A stretch of 53,991 nt of DNA from Candidatus Moranbacteria bacterium CG10_big_fil_rev_8_21_14_0_10_35_21 (GTDB lineage Bacteria > Patescibacteriota > Minisyncoccia > Moranbacterales > UBA2206): positions 1 through 53,991 of the forward strand of contig PFCG01000029.1 of assembly GCA_002773095.1 (NCBI GenBank), written 5' to 3'. The position numbers were made by a program, and so were the translations under genes. Under the pieces are notes generated by a model. That model saw only the letters and a program-made list of their open reading frames with translations. It searched no databases and was not told where the DNA came from. Below are positions 1-7,939 of the stretch, one piece after another. Every line of letters starts with the position of its first letter. Within the stretch, counting starts at the first letter, position 1.

Positions 1-43
1 TATACCAGAAAACGTTTCCAAGCTATTGGGCTATTACGTAGTA

Positions 44-72
44 TTGACAACTAGCCTTATTTATTGTATAGT
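44..72 (+). promoter_or_regulatory. Consensus sigma70-type promoter for the orphan ORF at 182
   Basis: TTGACA at 44-49 and TATAGT at 67-72 are separated by exactly 17 bases. Transcription would begin near 79, leaving a leader of about 100 bases before the ATG at 182. A match to the 9-base DnaA-box consensus (TTATCCACA, 77-85) lies on the predicted start site; one isolated box is weak evidence of control. The same hexamer pair and spacing recur before the LysM-CHAP gene at 15342-15370. Confidence 0.75.
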
Positions 73-181
73 ATATTTATCCACATTAGCCTATTGGCAG
101 ATAGCCATTAATATGATACTATTCAACGTTGTTATTGATACGAATGTTTTTTAAAAACTTACTAAAAAGGAGTTACAAAAT

Positions 182-589
182 ATGAAACTTTTTTTTCGTC
201 TTATTGTTTTATGGCAGTATTTGTATTTTTGTCTTTGCAACCCTAATGAATACACTTATTTTTCTATTTTAAAGCGTGAGTTATGGCTTCCCATTTGGAG
301 TGGCCATGTTTCAGAAACGGTCGTAGAAATAATTTCAAGGATAGATTGTGAAAAGAATGTTGATAAGGTTGTTACATTTAAATCTATGGATCAGGAAAAT
401 AACTTTGATTATCTGAAGGTTTTTCTCAAAAGTTCAGCTAATCATATTCTGAGATGCCCCGTTTGCATCGAAAGGATTTGCATTCAGCTTAATACGCCTG
501 ATCCAATTGAAAAGTATTATCAGCGAAAACGAGGAATTGGAAAAAAAACTGAAACATCAAATGATAAAGAAGATTTAACTTTACATTAA
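182..589 (+). CDS. Hypothetical protein, 135 aa
   Basis: I do not recognise a family. The product has a hydrophobic N-terminus (about residues 3-20, LFFRLIVLWQYLYFCL) that could be a signal or anchor segment, a middle region with a CPVCIERIC cysteine cluster near residues 93-101, and a charged, Lys-rich tail. Translation is supported by a strong Shine-Dalgarno sequence (AAGGAG at about 169-174) placed correctly before the ATG, a consensus promoter upstream and a terminator just downstream. Such a strong ribosome-binding site is unusual here, since most neighbours have none, which may mean that the gene was acquired. No function is proposed. Confidence 0.6.
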   Translation: MKLFFRLIVLWQYLYFCLCNPNEYTYFSILKRELWLPIWSGHVSETVVEIISRIDCEKNVDKVVTFKSMDQENNFDYLKVFLKSSANHILRCPVCIERICIQLNTPDPIEKYYQRKRGIGKKTETSNDKEDLTLH

Positions 590-604
590 AAATTAAAAAT
601 AAAA

Positions 605-640
605 GCGGTGGAACTTATCAAGTCCACCGCCTTTTTTATT
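605..640. terminator. Bidirectional intrinsic terminator between the orphan ORF and gyrA
   Basis: GCGGTGGA (605-612) pairs with TCCACCGC (623-630), extended by CTT/AAG across a bulge, and is followed by a T-run (632-637). On the other strand the hairpin is followed by the complement of the A-rich stretch 590-604, so it can also end the leftward gyrA operon, whose stop codon lies at 655. Confidence 0.8.
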
Positions 641-654
641 TTCTAAAACATTTT

Positions 655-3087
655 TTACAAAACTGCAATAGCAGCTACTTTATCTCCAGTTTGCGGACGC
701 ATTACTCTCACACCTTGAGTAGCTCGTCCTAAAACCGAAATACTTTTCAGTGGAATGCGAATAATTTGTCCCTTTGACGAACTCAAAATCAAATCTCCTT
801 CAATATCATCCACATTCACGATAGCGGAACCAATCATTCTGCCGGTTTTGCTAGTAATGCTAGATGTTTTAATTCCAGAACCACCTCGATTTTGAATTTT
901 ATAAGCTTTTAGATCTGATCTTTTTCCATATCCGTTTTCCGTGATGACCAAAAGTTGATTACCTTTTTGATTTTTGAAAACCACATCCATTCCGACTACT
1001 TTGTCATCTTTTTTAAGTTTAATTCCACGCACACCTCCGGCTGTTCTTCCCATTGAGCGCACATCTTTTTCTCGGAAATGAATAGCTTGTCCACCAGAAG
1101 TCGCAATCACCACTTCGTCTTCTCCAGTAGTAGCTTCCACCCAGCGCAAAGCGTCTCCTTTTTGCAGTTTGATAGCCAGCAGTCCACTGCGACGAACATT
1201 TTCAAAATCTTCCAGTGAAGTTTTTTTGACCGTTCCCATTTCAGTCATCATCATCAGATATTTATAACTATCATCTTTATTGAAAGCGATAATCGCTGTC
1301 ACTGATTCTTCCTGACTGAGTTGAAGAAAATTAACCACTGATTGTCCTTTGGCAATTCTCGATGAAGCCGGAATTTCATAAGCCTTAGTTTGAAAAACTT
1401 TTCCGGAATTGGTGAAGAAAAGTAAATTGTCATGAGTCATCACACCCAAAACTTTTTTAATCACATCTTCTTCTTTAGTAGCGGCGCCAATCACACCTTT
1501 GCCTCCGCGTTTTTGCACACGATAAACAGCCGGATCCATTCTTTTAATGTAACCTTTTTCCGTGATAGTAATAATGGCTTCTTCATTAGGAATTAAATCT
1601 TCTTGCCTGAATTCTCCCACACCAGATTTAATAACCTTGGTTTTTCTTTCGTCTCCATATTTTTCTTTCATTTTTTGCAATTCATCTTTGACAATTCCCA
1701 AAATTTTCTTGGCGCTTTTCAAAATAGCTTCCAGTTCACTAATTAGTTTTAATTTTTCTGCTAATTCATCTTCAATTTTTTTTCTTTCCAATCCAGCTAG
1801 AGTTTGCAATCTCATTTCCAAAATCGCAGTGGTTTGTTTATCAGAAAGTTTGAATTTTTTCATTAAACTCACGTGAGCAATTTCTTTGGTAGCTGATTTT
1901 TTAATAGTGCTGATAATAGCATCAATATGATCCAAGGCTGTTTTTAGACCTTCTAAAATATGGGCCCGATCTTTAGCCTTATCCAAATCAAATTGAGTGC
2001 GACGAGTAACCACTATTTTACGATGTTCAATATAATGTTCTAGGATAGCTTTTAAATTTAAAACGGTCGGTTCAATTCCATCCACTAGCGCCAACATATT
2101 CACTCCGAAATTCTTTTGCAAATCGGTCATAGAATAAATTTTGTTCAACACTTTTTGCGGATAGGCGTCTTTTTTTAGATCAATCACAATTCTCACTCCG
2201 TCCTTATCCGATTCATCCCGAATGTCTTTGATGCCCAAAAGTTTTCCTTCTCGAACTAGGTCAGCCATTTTTTCAATCAGCACTGCTTTGTTAGTGGCAT
2301 ATGTCATTTCAGTTACAGTAATTTGAAAAGCACCAGCTTTGGTTTCCAAAATATCAGCCTTGGCTCGAGTTAGAATTTTTCCCCGCCCAGTCTTATAGGC
2401 TTCTAAAATATCCTTTTTATTATAAATAATGCCACCCGTTGGAAAGTCCGGTCCTTGAATAATATTCGCCAGTTCTTCTATGGTAGTTTCTGGATTTTCA
2501 ATTAAGGCGACAATACCCGCTACTAATTCATTAAGGTTATGAGGAGGAATATTGGTAGCCATTCCTACTGCGATTCCCATACTACCATTCAATAAAAGTT
2601 GTGGGAGATTAGCAGGAAGAACGGTTGGTTCTTGATGTTGCTCATCAAAATTAGGCACAAAATCAACCGTATTTTTTTCAATATCCAAAAGCATTTCGTC
2701 AGCAATAGACGCTAATTTAGCCTCAGTATAACGATAAGCGGCTGCTCGATCACCATCCATTGAACCAAAATTTCCCTGACCTCTAACTAGTGGATAACGC
2801 AGGGAAAAATCTTGGGCTAAGCGCACCATTGAATCATACACCGCTACATCGCCGTGTGGATGATATTTTCCTAAAACTTCTCCCACTACTGTAGCGGATT
2901 TACGAAATTTGGCACTGGATCTTAGACCGCTACTCCACATAGAATAGAGAATTCTTCGGTGAACTGGCTTCAAACCATCTCGCACATCCGGAAGCGCTCG
3001 CGAAACAATAACACTCATGGCATAATCCAAATAGGATTGTTGCACTTCTTCTACTATTTCTCTTGGCTCAATATTACCTATGTTCAT
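655..3087 (-). CDS. gyrA: DNA gyrase subunit A
   Basis: GyrA is the breakage-reunion subunit of the A2B2 type IIA topoisomerase that introduces negative supercoils. The protein is 810 aa (E. coli 875). Residues 1 to about 490 match the catalytic core: the active-site tyrosine is Y120 in RYTEAKL, and the quinolone pocket reads [15 protein letters not shown] at about residues 73-87. A GyrA-box variant, QKRGGKG, lies near residue 525 and favours gyrase over topoisomerase IV. The C-terminal beta-pinwheel blades end in [11 protein letters not shown] and [10 protein letters not shown]. The position of E. coli Ser83 is Val81 here, while the Asp87 equivalent (D85) is kept. It is the last gene of a leftward three-gene operon. 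The ATG at 3087 has no clear ribosome-binding site. Confidence 0.96.
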   Translation of the reverse strand: MNIGNIEPREIVEEVQQSYLDYAMSVIVSRALPDVRDGLKPVHRRILYSMWSSGLRSSAKFRKSATVVGEVLGKYHPHGDVAVYDSMVRLAQDFSLRYPLVRGQGNFGSMDGDRAAAYRYTEAKLASIADEMLLDIEKNTVDFVPNFDEQHQEPTVLPANLPQLLLNGSMGIAVGMATNIPPHNLNELVAGIVALIENPETTIEELANIIQGPDFPTGGIIYNKKDILEAYKTGRGKILTRAKADILETKAGAFQITVTEMTYATNKAVLIEKMADLVREGKLLGIKDIRDESDKDGVRIVIDLKKDAYPQKVLNKIYSMTDLQKNFGVNMLALVDGIEPTVLNLKAILEHYIEHRKIVVTRRTQFDLDKAKDRAHILEGLKTALDHIDAIISTIKKSATKEIAHVSLMKKFKLSDKQTTAILEMRLQTLAGLERKKIEDELAEKLKLISELEAILKSAKKILGIVKDELQKMKEKYGDERKTKVIKSGVGEFRQEDLIPNEEAIITITEKGYIKRMDPAVYRVQKRGGKGVIGAATKEEDVIKKVLGVMTHDNLLFFTNSGKVFQTKAYEIPASSRIAKGQSVVNFLQLSQEESVTAIIAFNKDDSYKYLMMMTEMGTVKKTSLEDFENVRRSGLLAIKLQKGDALRWVEATTGEDEVVIATSGGQAIHFREKDVRSMGRTAGGVRGIKLKKDDKVVGMDVVFKNQKGNQLLVITENGYGKRSDLKAYKIQNRGGSGIKTSSITSKTGRMIGSAIVNVDDIEGDLILSSSKGQIIRIPLKSISVLGRATQGVRVMRPQTGDKVAAIAVL

Positions 3088-3117
3088 TTTTTTATTGAAA
3101 AATTTAAATAATTTTGA

Positions 3118-3393
3118 CTACTTATTTTTTTGGTTCAGCTCTTCACTTAAATTATTCCCCATATTTTTGCTGATGCTTTGAGTTATATCGTCCACTTGTT
3201 TTTGATTGCTTATTTCCATTAAGATATTGTTTTCTTCAGTTTTCTTTCTAGAATTATCTCGATCAGCTTTCAAAGAAAAAAACCAAATCAGTAACACGAA
3301 AATCATAGAAATGGTTACCAATGCCCAAACATAACGCAAACGGATGTGTTCCGGTTTTTGTCTTATTTCTTCAATTTTACTTTCAAAGTCCAT
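3118..3393 (-). CDS. Small single-pass membrane protein, 91 aa
   Basis: No family recognised. There is one transmembrane helix (about residues 22-42, YVWALVTISMIFVLLIWFFS) between a charged 20-residue N-terminal segment and a polar, Lys/Asn-rich tail of about 50 residues that may be helical. The gene lies 5 bases downstream of the hydrolase gene and 30 bases upstream of gyrA on the same strand, so it is almost certainly cotranscribed with both. Small one-helix proteins of this kind are common in Patescibacteria; nothing in the sequence indicates a role. Confidence 0.7.
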   Translation of the reverse strand: MDFESKIEEIRQKPEHIRLRYVWALVTISMIFVLLIWFFSLKADRDNSRKKTEENNILMEISNQKQVDDITQSISKNMGNNLSEELNQKNK

Positions 3394-3398
3394 TATAG

Positions 3399-4064
3399 TT
3401 ACGCTTTATCGGTGGCCATCAGAAGCACTTCCATATTTTTTTCTTCAATATCTTTCTTTTTGAAATTAATTTTGGAAACTTTTTCTCGTGGGCAGTTTCC
3501 CATTTCTGAACAGAATTTTTTTTCACTTTCAATATCCAACTTTAACCCTTCGGTTTTGTAATGAATGGGTATAATAATTTTTGGTTCAATTTTTTTTACA
3601 ATTTCCACTGCTTTTTTGCCATCAATAGTAAATTTTCCCCCGACTGGAATCATCAGAATATCTACTCCATCAATTTCATCCAATTGTTTTTCGTCTAAAT
3701 CTGTTCCCAAATCTCCCAGATGACAAACTCTAATCCCTTCAGCTTCAATTGAAAAAATGGTGTTATGACCACGTTCTTTTCCTTCTTGAGCATCATGGAA
3801 TGAATCAATACCAACGATATTTACTCCCTTGGCTGAATATTCTCCTGGAATATCAAAAACTACCGGCTCTCCCTTTAGAGCTGAGGCATTATTATGATCA
3901 TGGTGATCGTGGCTAATTAAGACAATATCCGCCTGTCCTTGGGGAGGACGTAATCCGGTTTCTTTATCAAAAGGATCAAAAAAAATACCTACTTCTCCTT
4001 GACCTCTGCCTTCCGGTCGGGTAGTTATTTTAAAACAAGAATGTCCGTAATATTGTATATTCAT
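3399..4064 (-). CDS. Metallo-beta-lactamase-fold metal-dependent hydrolase (UlaG/UPF0173-like)
   Basis: A 221-aa predicted cytoplasmic metal-dependent hydrolase of the UlaG/UPF0173 branch of the metallo-beta-lactamase fold. The N-terminus YYGHSCFKI carries the GHS motif typical of this branch. SHDHHDHNN (residues 51-59) supplies the HxHxDH metal-binding signature (H52, H54, D56, H57). CHLGDLG contains the bridging Asp, and IPIHYKTEG the last His. There is no signal peptide. It is the first gene of the operon that ends in gyrA. The substrate is unknown; members act on varied phosphoesters and lactones. A weak promoter candidate lies upstream. Confidence 0.85.
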   Translation of the reverse strand: MNIQYYGHSCFKITTRPEGRGQGEVGIFFDPFDKETGLRPPQGQADIVLISHDHHDHNNASALKGEPVVFDIPGEYSAKGVNIVGIDSFHDAQEGKERGHNTIFSIEAEGIRVCHLGDLGTDLDEKQLDEIDGVDILMIPVGGKFTIDGKKAVEIVKKIEPKIIIPIHYKTEGLKLDIESEKKFCSEMGNCPREKVSKINFKKKDIEEKNMEVLLMATDKA

Positions 4065-4101
4065 AAATTAAAAAGTTATGTTTTTATTGGTTTATAGAGA
4101 A

Positions 4102-4130
4102 ATATTATCATAAAATTATTTTTCTGTCGA
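4102..4130 (-). promoter_or_regulatory. Possible promoter of the hydrolase-gyrA operon
   Basis: Reading the minus strand, TCGACA (complement of 4125-4130) and TAATAT (complement of 4102-4107) are 17 bases apart, upstream of the ATG at 4064. The match to consensus is moderate, and a GATAAT alternative with shorter spacing overlaps it. Confidence 0.35.
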
Positions 4131-4151
4131 GCCCTTTTCAGAAAAAAAATT

Positions 4152-4180
4152 TTGACAATAATTACCTAAAACAGTATAAT
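4152..4180 (+). promoter_or_regulatory. Perfect-consensus sigma70-type promoter of the FIST signalling operon
   Basis: TTGACA (4152-4157), a 17-base spacer and TATAAT (4175-4180) match the consensus exactly. Transcription should begin near 4187, giving an AT-rich leader of about 85 bases with no Shine-Dalgarno sequence before the ATG at 4273. Confidence 0.85.
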
Positions 4181-4272
4181 TAAAAATATAAATAACTCGA
4201 TTTTTAGCGGAAAAAACAATTAAAAAATTATTTTTTATAATTTTTTTTAATAATAAAAATAATAATAAAACT

Positions 4273-5451
4273 ATGTCTATACAATCAGGAGTTGGTTTTT
4301 CTTCCGATGCCGATGCAAAAAAAGCTGGTGGTGACGCTTGTCAAAAAGCGATTGAAAAATTGAAAGCACCAAAACTAATAATTGTTTTTTCGTCTGTGAG
4401 ATATGATCAAAAAGAATTGCTTGATGGAGTACGTTCGATATCTAAAGAAACGCCATTAATTGGATGCAGTGATGCGGGAGAAATTACTGGAGAAGGGCCA
4501 ACTAAGGGTGGCGTAGCAGTTATGGCTCTGAAATCAGATAGTATTGATTTTGTTATTGGAAAAGGAGGAGAAGTAGAGGGAAAAACCAAAGAAGCGGGAG
4601 CAGCTCTCGTTAGGGACATTATGTCTAGAGCTAAAGATAAAGTGAAGTGTTATATTATGCTTACAGATGTTCTAAAAGGCAATGGAGCGGAAATTGTTCG
4701 AGGATTGCAAGATGTGGCTGGAAAAGATGCTTTGATTTTTGGAGGAGCAGCGGGAGATGATTTTAAATTTAAAGAAACTTTTGTTTATTATAATGATACT
4801 GTTTTATCCTCTTCACTTGTGGGAGTTGGACTAGTGGGTGATTTTTCAATCGGATTAGGAGTAAGGCATGGATGGATTCCAATTGGTGCTCCAAAGACAG
4901 TAACCAAATCACATGGGGCGGTGGTTGAGGAGATTGATGGGAAGCCAGCAGTGAGTATTTATGAAGAATATTTTGGGAAAAAAGATGAAGATCTGCGAAA
5001 AGAGCCACTAGCCATAATGGCCATTACATATCCTCTAGGAATGACTGTTGAGGGTAGCACAGAATTTCTCATTAGAGATCCAATTTCGGTAGATGAAAAA
5101 GGAGCCATAACTTGTGCAGCAGAAATGCCAGAAGGCGCAACGGTTCGTTTAATGATTGGAAGTAAAGATGAAGCTATTATCGCCGCTAAAGATGCTGCTC
5201 AAAAAGCACTGGATCAACTTCAAGGAAAAACTCCAAAAGCTATTATATTGTTTAACTGTATCGCAAGAAGTAAATTATTTGGAGAGCATGCTAAGGACGA
5301 AATTGATGCTATTCAGTCTGTTTTAGGGAAAGAAGTGCCATTAATTGGGTTCTATACATATGGAGAGCAAGCTCCAATTGGAGGAGATCCTAATACTGCT
5401 TTTTCTTGTTTTCACAATGAAACAGCAGTTATTGTTGCTTTGGGAGAATGA
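4273..5451 (+). CDS. FIST N/C domain sensory protein
   Basis: A 392-aa protein with the FIST_N (about residues 30-220) and FIST_C (about 225-375) layout. FIST domains are thought to bind small ligands such as amino acids and feed two-component or c-di-GMP signalling. Visible family features are an Ala/Gly-rich N-terminal half with PLIGCSDAGEI, the GLGVRHGW segment at the domain junction, and the C-terminal PLIGFYTYGEQAPIGG followed by FSCFHNETAVIVAL. There is no transmembrane helix or signal peptide. It is the first gene of an operon with a histidine kinase 40 bases downstream and a double-receiver regulator after that, so it probably supplies the input to that kinase. The stop is TGA. Confidence 0.9.
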   Translation: MSIQSGVGFSSDADAKKAGGDACQKAIEKLKAPKLIIVFSSVRYDQKELLDGVRSISKETPLIGCSDAGEITGEGPTKGGVAVMALKSDSIDFVIGKGGEVEGKTKEAGAALVRDIMSRAKDKVKCYIMLTDVLKGNGAEIVRGLQDVAGKDALIFGGAAGDDFKFKETFVYYNDTVLSSSLVGVGLVGDFSIGLGVRHGWIPIGAPKTVTKSHGAVVEEIDGKPAVSIYEEYFGKKDEDLRKEPLAIMAITYPLGMTVEGSTEFLIRDPISVDEKGAITCAAEMPEGATVRLMIGSKDEAIIAAKDAAQKALDQLQGKTPKAIILFNCIARSKLFGEHAKDEIDAIQSVLGKEVPLIGFYTYGEQAPIGGDPNTAFSCFHNETAVIVALGE

Positions 5452-5491
5452 AATTTTCTCGCTAATTTAAAATAGAAATTTTTTATTACAT

Positions 5492-6910
5492 ATGATTATT
5501 TTAATAAGTAGTTTACTGTCATTTATTGCAATAGGCATTCTTTATTTTTTGCATTTCTCTCATTCAACTCTTGGGGAAAATGTTATTTTCGGTGTCACGC
5601 TATTTGTTTTGGTTGTTTTACAAGCTATTAGTTTTTTGAGAAAAGAAAATAAGTTGAAAAAAGGATCTGAAAAAACGACAGAAGAGCTGGTTAGATTAGA
5701 TGACGCAGCAAAATTATTAATCAGACGCGATTGGGAATTAAATTCAGTTAACCAGAAGCTAGATACTAAAGTAGACGAATTGAAAAAAGGTGAAGAATCT
5801 CTTCGAGAGGCTTATGCTGAAATAGAGGAAGAACAATTGAAAACAGTAGCTATTCTTTCTAATTTAACAGACCCAATTATTGTTTTAGATGATCATGATT
5901 GTGTAAAGTTTTTTAATAACGCCGCTAGAGATATACTGGGCTTAAGTTTTTCTGATATAAAAACTAAAATTTCAAATAAAAATAACTTTAGCCTAGAAAA
6001 TTTCAAAAGAATTATTAAAAAAGATTTTGTTTTTAAAATTATAGAAGAATCCAAAGACAGCAAAGGAATGGAAGAAGAGATAGAATTAACAAATACTAAC
6101 CCAAATAAAACTTTTAAAGTGATTACAGAAACGGTACTTGATCAAAAAGGAGAAAACTTGGGTATGATGAAGATTTTTTATGATTTGACTAGAGAAAAAA
6201 TGGTTGATAGAATGAAATCAGAGTTTATTTCAGTTGCAGCTCATCAATTCAGAACTCCGCTTTCTGCGATTAAGTGGGTCATTCAAATGATATTGGATGA
6301 GGACGCTGGAAAATTAAACCAAGATCAGAGAAAACTTTTAGAAAAAGGATTTGAAAGTAATGAGAGAATGATAACCTTGGTTAATGATCTTCTAGATGTT
6401 TCTAGAATTGAGGAAGGACAGTTTAATTATAATTTCAGAGAGCAGTGTCTGCTGGAAATTATAAATGGAGTAGTTAACAAAATGGCAGAGGAAATTAGAT
6501 ATAGACATCTTGAAGTAAAAATAGACGCACCAAAAGGTTTACCAAAATTGCGGATAGATAAAGAAAAAATAGAAATAGCTATTCAAAATTTATTAGATAA
6601 TGCTGTAAAATATAGCCTTGAAAATGGGATAATAAACATAAAGGTTTCAATGGAAGGAGAAAACTTTGTTAAGGTTTCAATCAAGGACAATGGAGTGGGA
6701 GTCCCAAAAGAAAGTAAACATAAGTTATTCACAAAATTTTATCGAGCCACTAATGTAGTAAAATTAGAAACGGATGGGACTGGCTTAGGATTGTTTATAA
6801 CAAAAAATATTATTGAGCGACATGGCGGAAAAATATTTATTGAAAGCGAGGAAGGCAATGGCACAGAAGTTGTGTTCACACTAATGATAACTAACCCAGC
6901 TAATATTTAA
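5492..6910 (+). CDS. Membrane-bound PAS-domain sensor histidine kinase
   Basis: 472 aa. Two N-terminal transmembrane helices (about residues 2-20 and 31-48) are separated by only about 10 residues, so little is exposed outside the cell. A coiled-coil linker (about 52-118) leads to a PAS domain (about 118-232) and then to HisKA, with the phospho-acceptor H251 in AAHQFRTPLSAIKW. The HATPase_c domain shows the N box (QNLLDNAVKYS), G1 (DNGVGVPKE) and G2 (GTGLGLFITKN). The lack of an extracellular sensor suggests cytoplasmic input through PAS or through the FIST protein encoded upstream. The double-receiver gene 11 bases downstream is the likely phosphorylation partner. Confidence 0.93.
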   Translation: MIILISSLLSFIAIGILYFLHFSHSTLGENVIFGVTLFVLVVLQAISFLRKENKLKKGSEKTTEELVRLDDAAKLLIRRDWELNSVNQKLDTKVDELKKGEESLREAYAEIEEEQLKTVAILSNLTDPIIVLDDHDCVKFFNNAARDILGLSFSDIKTKISNKNNFSLENFKRIIKKDFVFKIIEESKDSKGMEEEIELTNTNPNKTFKVITETVLDQKGENLGMMKIFYDLTREKMVDRMKSEFISVAAHQFRTPLSAIKWVIQMILDEDAGKLNQDQRKLLEKGFESNERMITLVNDLLDVSRIEEGQFNYNFREQCLLEIINGVVNKMAEEIRYRHLEVKIDAPKGLPKLRIDKEKIEIAIQNLLDNAVKYSLENGIINIKVSMEGENFVKVSIKDNGVGVPKESKHKLFTKFYRATNVVKLETDGTGLGLFITKNIIERHGGKIFIESEEGNGTEVVFTLMITNPANI

Positions 6911-6921
6911 AAATAAAAAAG

Positions 6922-7761
6922 ATGAAAAAAATAAAAATATTAATCATTGAAGATGAACTAATTTTGGCAGAAGTTTTGGAAAAGAAATTAAAGCAAGAGG
7001 GTTATGAAATTGCAGTTGCTCATGATGGTCAGGAAGGTTTTGAAAAAATAAAAAGTTTTGTCCCTGGCCTTATTCTTTTGGACATCGTTATGCCAAAAAT
7101 GGACGGTTATGAGGTTTTGGAAAAATTACGAGAAGAAAAAATATCCATTCCTGCCATTATTATTTCTAATTCCGGCCAACCAGTAGAAATTGATCGAACT
7201 AAAAAATTGGGCGCCGTTGATCATTTGATCAAAACCCAATTTGATCCCGCCGAAGTAATTGAAAAAGTCAATAATTATATAAGCCAGATGTCTAAGGAAA
7301 TTCCCAGGGAGGCTCCTACCGAAAAACCAAAGAAAGTTTCTAATGAAACCGTAGATGCGAAAGCTAAGACCACCACTCCAGACAATGCCCTCGCCTCTAT
7401 TTTACTAGTAGAAGATGATCCGTTTTTGCGTAATATCTGTGCTAGAAAATTAGTTAAAGAAAATTTTGAAGTTCGTGAAGCTATGGACGGAGAACAGGCT
7501 CTACGTATGATTCAAAAAGCTATTCCCGATATTATTCTTCTGGATTTAATTTTGCCATCCATTGATGGTTTTGAAGTTTTAACCAAAATTCGTGCTGACA
7601 AAAACAAAGCTCTTGCGGAAACACCAGTGATTATTCTTTCTAATCTTGGTCAAGATGAAGAAATTCAAAGAGGTTTAAGTTTGGGCGCCAATAGTTTTAT
7701 GGTTAAAGCCAACTCCACCACAGGAGAAATTGTGGAAAAGGTTAAAAAGACTATTTTATAA
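6922..7761 (+). CDS. Response regulator with two tandem receiver domains
   Basis: 279 aa made of two REC domains (about residues 4-120 and 157-279) joined by a Lys/Pro/Thr-rich linker (125-155). The phospho-acceptor aspartates are D54 (LLDIVMPKMDG) and D208 (LLDLILPSIDG); acidic pairs (ED and EDD) precede each, and Thr/Ser plus Lys switch residues are visible (IISNS and K104; IILSN and K263). There is no DNA-binding or enzymatic output domain, so it probably works by protein interaction or phosphorelay, with one receiver perhaps a phosphate sink. It is the last gene of the FIST-kinase operon. Confidence 0.92.
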   Translation: MKKIKILIIEDELILAEVLEKKLKQEGYEIAVAHDGQEGFEKIKSFVPGLILLDIVMPKMDGYEVLEKLREEKISIPAIIISNSGQPVEIDRTKKLGAVDHLIKTQFDPAEVIEKVNNYISQMSKEIPREAPTEKPKKVSNETVDAKAKTTTPDNALASILLVEDDPFLRNICARKLVKENFEVREAMDGEQALRMIQKAIPDIILLDLILPSIDGFEVLTKIRADKNKALAETPVIILSNLGQDEEIQRGLSLGANSFMVKANSTTGEIVEKVKKTIL

Positions 7762-7768
7762 AAATAAC

Positions 7769-7889
7769 TTGCCAAATTTTTAGAAACAAGGTAGACTGCT
7801 TTTAAGGTTAATTATTAAGAAAATTAAATATCGGATGCTTTAATCCGAAATATCGAATTACTTAATAATTTCCCGCTGGGAATTTTTTT
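7769..7889 (+). promoter_or_regulatory. Promoter and structured leader/attenuator before the S1 gene
   Basis: TTGCCA (7769-7774), a 17-base spacer and TAGACT (7792-7797) form a promoter starting near 7804. The RNA can form an outer helix, ATTATTAAG (7811-7819) with CTTAATAAT (7861-7869), enclosing TCGGAT (7831-7836) with ATCCGA (7843-7848). It then meets a short terminator-like hairpin, TTCCC/GGGAA (7870-7882), and seven Ts (7883-7889). This is either an attenuator of S1 synthesis or a separate RNA of about 85 nt; a TATAAT at 7894-7899 could then start the S1 mRNA. Confidence 0.55.
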
Positions 7890-7939
7890 GTTTTATAATC
7901 AATAATAATTAAAAGGCTTAACTAAGCCAAAAATATACT

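Noticed and set aside
77-85. TTATCCACA as part of a replication origin (also its complement at 23928-23936)
   Set aside because: Only isolated single boxes occur; no cluster or AT-rich unwinding arrangement.
3960-4020. Arg/Gly-rich insert (RPEGRGQGEV) in the hydrolase as another palindromic insertion
   Set aside because: The DNA has no convincing inverted repeat and similar loops are normal in this family.
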